Both the position numbers and the translations under genes were made by a program. DNA of 64,000 bases from Hydractinia symbiolongicarpus. Its lineage: Eukaryota; Cnidaria; Hydrozoa; Anthoathecata; Hydractiniidae. The notes beneath the pieces are model-generated. The model saw only the letters and a program-made list of their open reading frames with translations. It made no database searches and was not told the origin of the DNA. Positions 58,800 through 64,000 of the stretch are shown here, piece by piece; within the stretch, counting starts at the first letter, position 1, and each line of letters opens with the position of its first letter. Location: NCBI RefSeq assembly GCF_029227915.1, contig NC_079885.1:9971001-10035000 (forward strand), read 5' to 3'.

Positions 58800-61020
58800 G
58801 CAATATTTTACAATTTATTGTACTTCTCCCAAGTACTTGTGTCGAAAAAAAATTATTGAATTAAGCAATAAAATACTATTCCCGAGGCAATGAAATAAAA
58901 GCAGCTATTGCTTCTAAGAATTCCTTTTACGAGAATGCGCTTTCACTTTCACTTTTAAGATGGTACAATACGTATTTGTTAGAAGAAACTTAACTTTTGA
59001 CCTGATACCTATGTTGGTAAACAAATGGAAAGCTTAGCTAAAAGTGAAAAACATTACAAGATTATTAAAAAAAGTGACATCTTAGTGACACAGTCTATAA
59101 ATATAAATTGTGGCTTGTATCATAGAGACATGATTAAAAGAGAAAGAGACACAACGGCTATTCAAGCTATTGTAGTAGGCGCGCCCCTGATGATGGTGCA
59201 TTCATGAAAATTTAAAGTTTCTGAGGCTGGATTGTTTCCTTTAATATCTCTATGCTTTTATCCAATATTTTTTATGCTAAAGTTGATTAGAGACCTTTTA
59301 GATTTTAGTTTGTGGTTTATAAAGTGGTTGCCTATATATAAAAAAAACTCTGATAATACCTTCTCAAAACCGCATTTCAAAAACATTTTATGGCTGTGAC
59401 CAATACTGCTGTTTTTCCTAGGGTTGCTTAAAAATTTTGTATTTTGCATTTTGGTATTATTACAACTTCCTCGTTTGTCAAGGTATTGCCTGTAGCTAGG
59501 GAGCTAGCTAGCTATTCATAAATTGCCTATTGGAAGATACTGCGTGGCTGTTTTTTTTTGTTTTTTTTTGCAAAATCTGAGTTTTAATAAAAAAAATACA
59601 AATATGGTTGACAATTTATAGCTAACAGTTCAATCTGATATTTAACAGTGGAAGCTGATGTCTGGTGTAAAGCGCCGCCATTACGGGTAATGGTTATTTT
59701 GTAACTCCATGCTATTGGGGGCATTTTTATGCACTTCGGTACATTAGACCGAACCAAGTATACAAGTTTCGCAGACTTGCAACAAATGAATCAACAAAAA
59801 TTTCTGCCTTTAAAGCTGTTCATACATGTTTGTTGTGTCTAAAAAGAATAAAGACTTATATTGCTCACGAAATTCGCTGTCCAGTTGATTAATACATTGT
59901 TTTTTTATAAAATGGTTGTTATAAAAAGTGAAATCCAGATCATATAATTTATTATGATATTACCGTGTAAAATTTTCCAAACTTTTCCAATCTTCTTTTT
60001 TTTTGTCAAACAAATTATTTCTTCTTCAGCCGTTCCCTAAAAATCTGGCATTCACTGCGTAAGTAATTCTTCTGTATTGTTTGTGCAAATGATAGCTTAA
60101 TAGTATGGTTCTTATAACTATACTTCTAGAAACCCTAAATTTATTTTATTGAATTTTCTTATAAAGAGGAATGCGCGCAAAGTGATCAAAGGGAAAGTTA
60201 GGAATTAATAATCTTTTCAACGTTTCTAGAGGAGCTATTATTGTACTTTGCGTTTATCTTCATATAGTGCATCAGTGCATCAGTGCAGCATTATCAGTTA
60301 AAAAAAAAAATTAAAGATCATTTACGTACTTGGTCACTCACATCTTCATCTCCTGAACAAAACCGACTCTTGAACATTATGATGGGAAAGTACTATCATC
60401 AAAACGAATTTTAAAACAAGCAAGCAAAACACTACTTTGGTGGGATTCCAGTTACGATTTTATTTCAACCTTGAAAAATAAATTTTATATCTTCCACAAC
60501 ATTTGAAGGCAACATTTCAATTATCGACAAAATCGATCGTGTATTGCCCGCTTATATAGGTAGGAAGGATTTTTTAAGATTTTACTGTATTATTATTGAT
60601 TACGCCGTCCTTAATTATTAAATGTTAGTTTGGCGTTTTCCGAATCGTAGTTTTGTTGCAGGGTCGGTCGGTCAGCAGATTATATTCTTTACCTTTTCGT
60701 TAGACAAAAAAAATATGATCTTACTGTCTTCTCTGGTCTTCTCGTGAGCCTGTTGTTTTGATTTATCATTTGCTTAGCGATTTAACTGTATTTTTATTTA
60801 AATATACTCATACTTTATGGAAAAATAATTTGAGTCGGTAATTAACTGTGTTTGGTTCGGAAATCGGCGAAATACTGGGAAAATAAAAAAACAATGTTGA
60901 AAAATCCTGACCCAAACTTTTTGTCGTCGGCGAGAAATTGAAAAGGTCGGCCGGAAAACGGCAAACGGTTCTTTAAGGACAGCCTTATTATTAATGAAAT
61001 TGTTTACCCAGAATAGTCTT
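58800..61020. other. gene-free stretch before the GC-rich module
   Basis: AT-rich DNA without supported genes. The frame at 59025-59207 shows no domain. A GCTAGCTAGC tract lies at about 59500-59512. The last part (about 60640-60970) is slightly richer in CGG motifs but shows no frame. Confidence 0.5.
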
Positions 61021-61029
61021 TATTAGGTC

Positions 61030-61192
61030 TTATTGGTACTGCTAACAACGGGGTCATGCGAAGGGAGTCCTATATTGCATTCAAAGCTCCTATTTGAGCT
61101 ACGAAAGTCGTGCAAGCACAGCAATCGGTCAACTAGACAACCTCCAAAGATATCAATCCTACTCTCATGCTGAACAGTAAGCAGAAAGGATA
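61030..61192 (+). pseudogene. C-terminal fragment of an unknown virus-like gene
   Basis: A plus-strand frame beginning near the composition shift reads GTANNGVMRRESYIAFKAPI, then stop, ATKVVQAQQSVN, stop, and TTSKDINPTLMLNSKQKG before the natural-looking TAG at about 61190. There are two in-frame stops. The codon use and composition match the frames to its right, so it probably is the end of the next gene of the same element, cut off at the left boundary. Not recognised. Confidence 0.4.
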
Positions 61193-61217
61193 GATTAACA
61201 TTTTTATAGTCTCTGGC

Positions 61218-61373
61218 ATGACTCGCGATCCCCAAGCACTCGATGGTTATTTCTCGAGAAAAAAAGAAAAGGCTAGGATTAAGGAAGAGGTACTTCCAAT
61301 GGCTTGGCATCCCGACAGAGCAATAGACTGGTGTTTTTCAGAGGATGAAAAGGCAGACCTTGAGCTCTTGTAG
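61218..61373 (+). CDS. 51-residue protein of virus-like element, intact
   Basis: ATG at 61218 to TAG at 61373. The N-terminus is basic (SRKKEKARIKEE), and the C-terminus is acidic, with AWHPDRAIDWCFSEDEKADL. The W-H-P-x-R-x-x-D-W-C pattern followed by SEDEK looks like a conserved module that I associate, from memory, with small proteins of large DNA viruses and virus-like elements; this is unverified. The gene is 12 bases from the next frame, so the two may be expressed together. Function unknown. Confidence 0.55.
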   Translation: MTRDPQALDGYFSRKKEKARIKEEVLPMAWHPDRAIDWCFSEDEKADLELL

Positions 61374-61385
61374 AGTAAATAAACG

Positions 61386-61511
61386 ATGAAGGAACAATGC
61401 GATGAATGTGAACGAGTACTCGACACCTATGACAGATGCTCCTGTGGACGAAGGTTCTTCATAAAAGCTAAGCTGCTCTGCTGGCACTGCTACCAAGTAC
61501 ATCACGTATAA
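61386..61511 (+). CDS. 41-residue Cys-rich zinc-ribbon-like protein, intact
   Basis: ATG at 61386 to TAA at 61511. It has three Cys pairs or near-pairs: CDEC, CSC and CWHC, plus a C-terminal HH. The spacing C-x2-C, then 9 residues, C-x-C and C-x2-C, fits a small zinc-binding fold. It follows the 51-residue frame closely on the same strand and lies 60 bases before the next gene. Role unknown; possibly a small nucleic-acid-binding or regulatory protein of the element. Confidence 0.55.
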   Translation: MKEQCDECERVLDTYDRCSCGRRFFIKAKLLCWHCYQVHHV

Positions 61512-61570
61512 TGGTAGTAGCTGTCCATGTGATGCTAGTTGAGGTTTTGCTTTTCCACAAATAAAGAGAC

Positions 61571-62302
61571 ATGTCTGACAAAACGAACAAAACACTAAAC
61601 TTTTCAGGAATCGAAGTACCAACCACAAATATCTTATTCAATGTAGATTCGAAAATCACAAAACCTTCAGAAGTCGATGTGAACAAGGTCGTGATCTCGT
61701 CGATGGTCGACTTTTCAGTCCATAGCAACACGATCAAGTTCAAGCGCATCTATGTGGGATACAAGGAGTCGGATGACAAGATCACATCCCTCCTAAGCAG
61801 AACAGCTATGGTATCCAAAAATATAACGAGACCGCCAAGTGGAAAGTGTGCTTTATCATCGACCCAGAAAATACGAATCAGGCCGCTTATATCAAATGCA
61901 TGCAAAAGATCGACGCCCGGATCTGTGAGCTCCCAAAGAACTACAAGCACCCCATGATCAAGCACATCTCGGATAACTCACCCATCAAGGAGAGATCAAT
62001 TCCCACCTTTTGTCAGCAGAGCAAAGTATGAAGACGGTAAACAAGTCAGGAAGATAACCACGCCATTCTTCAACAGGCACTAGCAGCTTTCCATGGTGGC
62101 AGCCATAACTTATAGAGATGTGTACCTTTCGTCTAACACCATCCCAGAAAGGAGCCTCGAGATTTGGCAAGCGATCATCACAGGGGCTCACGACATACCA
62201 AATCAATCGCTGATGAACGATGTGGATGAGGGAGATTTTTCAGAAGATGAAGCCGACAACGCTGACTCTCTACCATCCGATGACTCTGTAGACCTCGAGT
62301 AA
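61571..62302 (+). pseudogene. unrecognised acidic-tailed protein gene, two frameshifts and one stop
   Basis: The ATG at 61571 opens a frame (MSDKTNKTLNFSGIEVPT) that continues sensibly to about 61790. The protein-like reading then moves to the next frame (KWKVCFIIDPEN, then KCMQKIDARICELPKNY) until about 61995. After that it returns to the first frame (FVSRAKYEDGKQVRKITT), with a TAG at about 62081. It ends in a strongly acidic tail (DVDEGDFSEDEADNADS) at TAA 62302. The pattern of two compensating shifts plus a stop suggests a decayed gene of about 240 codons. Sequencing error is possible but less likely, because neighbours are clean. No family recognised. Confidence 0.55.
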
Positions 62303-62361
62303 GAAACGACAGTCAATCAGGCGAACCTTCGGGTTTAGTTGTAGTGGATGCAAAGGTTTGT

Positions 62362-62673
62362 ATGGTTGAAGACAACCATAGAAACAAACGTGAACGACGT
62401 TAAGGCACTGAAAAAGGAAGCGAAAGCACTAAAGGTTCGTAACTATTCAACTATGAAAAAAAAGCTGAACTCCTCGAAGCAATCCGCAAGGTCAAGTACA
62501 AGGACGCTTCTACACAAACGGACGGTCCTTATTGTGAACCTTGCGTCACGATCGCTTGGGAGAAAAATCTGGAAGAATACTTGAGACAGCTCTCCGAAAA
62601 GCAGCGACGTGTCGTATATGACTGTGGTCTTATTATCGATCGAGATACTGGAGAAGTGCTCGAAATCGAGTAG
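62362..62673 (+). pseudogene. SAP-like domain protein gene, two frameshifts
   Basis: The reading starts at ATG 62362 with a basic stretch (NHRNKRERR). It moves to another frame near 62400 for a helix-loop-helix reminiscent of SAP or Rho-N domains (EAKALKVRNYST), and shifts back in the A8 run at about 62453-62461. It then continues with ELLEAIRKVKYKDAST, CEPC and YDCGLIIDRDTGEVLEIE to TAG at 62673. SAP domains bind DNA or RNA; the assignment is tentative. About 103 codons in all. Degenerate in the same way as its left neighbour. Confidence 0.5.
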
Positions 62674-62693
62674 CATGTGATCTAGTGTGTTGT

Positions 62694-63374
62694 TTAAAAC
62701 ACTAGATTTATGAATAAGCCGGCGGCTCCTCTAAGTACCACTGACATATTGCACAGACTGCAAGTTTTTATCAGCTCCTGTTTACCCTCTTCACGCCCTT
62801 GCGCGACTAGCTGGATACGTTCCCGTTCATTGATCGAGTCCACGATTTGGCGTGTTCGTTGTCGGACTTGCTCCTTCAGCACCATGTACTTCTGTTTCTC
62901 CTGCATGATTAAGCTGAACTAGTGGTCGCTGATCACACCATTCTCCACAGCTCTCGAGACCAAATCAACGATAGAGTTGAGTTTGGTCTCCGCCAGTAGT
63001 CTGATGCTTTCATGCTTCTTACTCTTAGAGCCCAGCCTTTTCCCCGCATTCCGTAGACCCGCTTGTCCCAACCCTATGGCAATCGTAATTCCACCCATAG
63101 CCACGGCTAATGGTACACCGATTCCAGATAGCATGCTACCAATGCCAACGCCTGAAGTTATCACACTTACCGCTAGTAACCCGTGATCCATGTATCTAAC
63201 CCACGTATCATGCATTTTGAACTTTTTAGCGAGCTTGTCACGTTCTTTAATCTCAGCCCGCAGGTATTGTTCCACTTCATCAATTTTGCCGAGCCTGTAG
63301 GCTTGTGAAGTGTCCTCCGTACCCCCCGGAGGTGCAGAAGGTAAGCTCGGGTAAAGCTTTGCAATGTCTGTCAT
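62694..63374 (-). pseudogene. glycine-rich membrane protein of virus-like element, one nonsense codon
   Basis: Minus-strand frame from ATG at 63374 to 62694 with one in-frame TAG at 62921-62919. The N-terminus contains LYPSLPSAPPGG, including a PSAP motif like the late-domain motifs that recruit ESCRT-I. A charged helical region follows (EVEQYLRAEIKERDKL). Then comes a hydrophobic glycine-rich double segment (VSVITSGVGIGSMLSGIGVP and LAVAMGGITIAIGLGQAG), a basic stretch and a helix LLAETKLNSIVDLVSRA. After the stop the frame continues as a charged coiled-coil (QEKQKYMVLKEQVRQRTRQI). Similar proteins, from memory, are repeated many times in cnidarian genomes near Polinton-like genes. It starts immediately after the stop of the upstream gene (TAAATG). 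Confidence 0.6.
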
Positions 63375-64000
63375 TTATTCTATGAGCAAGTTCATGGTAA
63401 TTCCAACGAAAGGGTTCTTATCGTCTTGATACTCGTTGATGAGCATGAACTCTAACCTGTCTGTTGAACCTTTAAGGGGGAGGTATACAGGAATGTTGAA
63501 ACTCAATGTCACCATATCTCCCCAAGCGTTTAGCTCTTGGACTGGAAGCACGGCTAGTATATTGGATTTCTCACCATTTAAAAGAGAATAACCCGGATCC
63601 AGCTGGGGGCATACGAGTCTCAGCCGCTGGTGAACGTCAGTCTTGTAGATGCTGTTGTGGTCGCCTTTGGTAAACTTTACCTTGTTATCGAAGACCCGTC
63701 CTATAAGGTCCTGCAGTGCTTGATCGATTATGACATCGTATCCATCGTTGACACGGAGTCTACATACCCCGTTACTGAGTACGAAGAGCTTGATCCTCTC
63801 TCCCGCTTGGTCGTTGACTATGGTCGCGAGATCCTCGATTCTATACAAACCCAGCGCAATCAAGATGGAGACTTCCAAACCCCCGACTTCAGTCGGCTTA
63901 GACCCCGCCTTATGGATGTTGATCTCGCTCTTAGTGAAGAGGTTCACCCACCTAGGGCGAATGCTGATCGACTTCAGAGCGATCCTCGTGTCCTGCCCTA
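63375..64000 (-). CDS. virus-like structural protein, partial, runs off window
   Basis: The minus-strand frame is open from the right edge to TAA at 63375, about 207 codons, without a stop. Near the edge ALKSISIRPRWVNLF is followed by ILIALGLYRIEDLATIVND, then LSNGVCRLRVNDG and a C-terminal part with PVQELNAWGD and FVGITMNLLIE. The order (an ALKSIS strand, then a G-YRIEDL-helix, then short strands) resembles the single-jelly-roll penton-like proteins of Polintons and adintoviruses. That is a structural guess, not a match I could test. The ATG-type starts inside are not needed: the real start lies beyond the window. It abuts the downstream gene with no spacer. Confidence 0.55.
   Translation of the reverse strand, partial: GQDTRIALKSISIRPRWVNLFTKSEINIHKAGSKPTEVGGLEVSILIALGLYRIEDLATIVNDQAGERIKLFVLSNGVCRLRVNDGYDVIIDQALQDLIGRVFDNKVKFTKGDHNSIYKTDVHQRLRLVCPQLDPGYSLLNGEKSNILAVLPVQELNAWGDMVTLSFNIPVYLPLKGSTDRLEFMLINEYQDDKNPFVGITMNLLIE

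Noticed and set aside
23736-59512. GCTAGC tracts at several places (about 4805, 23740, 52840, 53140, 59505)
   Set aside because: Short, simple and without shared flanks except around the 52965 foldback, so no family was proposed.
61023-62206. Minus-strand frames opposite the virus-like plus-strand genes
   Set aside because: The plus-strand readings have coherent composition and motifs; these are antisense shadows.
1-64000. CRISPR array or bacterial operon
   Set aside because: No spaced direct repeats of that type, no Shine-Dalgarno-led gene trains, and several clearly spliced genes; the DNA is eukaryotic.

Overview
The window is AT-rich nuclear DNA from an animal. Spliced genes with GT-AG introns, nuclear tRNA genes and dense, varied transposon debris all point that way. 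A cnidarian, possibly a hydrozoan, fits best: low GC, and foldback elements with CCTCG-CCCAGG ends that I associate with that phylum. That placement is inference. No long exact match was searched.

Layout. 1-1.3 kb is the 3' part of a dead LINE. 4.95-5.75 kb holds two tRNA genes (Arg-CCT, Ser-AGA). 6-7.5 kb is a dispersed repeat cluster. 9.1-21.1 kb carries three conserved genes, all on the minus strand: NDUFAF5 (11 exons, complex I assembly), PEX14 (intronless, peroxisomal import) and COMMD4 (intronless, Commander complex). 25.1-27.6 kb is a decayed piggyBac element with a tandem array at one end. 27.7-29.0 kb is a plus-strand gene for a one-RRM, RGG and GY-rich RNA-binding protein. 34.1-38.9 kb is a seven-exon secreted or GPI-anchored alpha-carbonic anhydrase on the minus strand, its introns studded with short foldback elements. 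I see no functional link between these host genes; they are unrelated housekeeping or secreted-protein genes.

40.3-59 kb is a transposon graveyard: a pogo/Tigger remnant, a nearly complete endonuclease-RT LINE (41.6-45.1 kb), a second and much older RT relic (45.8-46.5 kb), TA-flanked and 9-bp-TSD MITEs, SINE heads, foldbacks, and a 1.1-kb element with long inverted ends.

From about 61.02 kb to the right edge the base composition rises sharply in GC and the gene style changes. Short, closely packed reading frames lie on the plus strand (two intact micro-ORFs, an acidic-tailed protein, a SAP-like protein). Converging on them from the minus strand are a glycine-rich membrane protein and the end of a larger protein that runs off the window. 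This looks like one end of an integrated virus-like element of the Polinton/adintovirus type, largely broken by stops and frameshifts. The assignment rests on architecture and remembered resemblance only. No polymerase, integrase, ATPase or terminal repeat lies inside the window. This is the most interesting region here.
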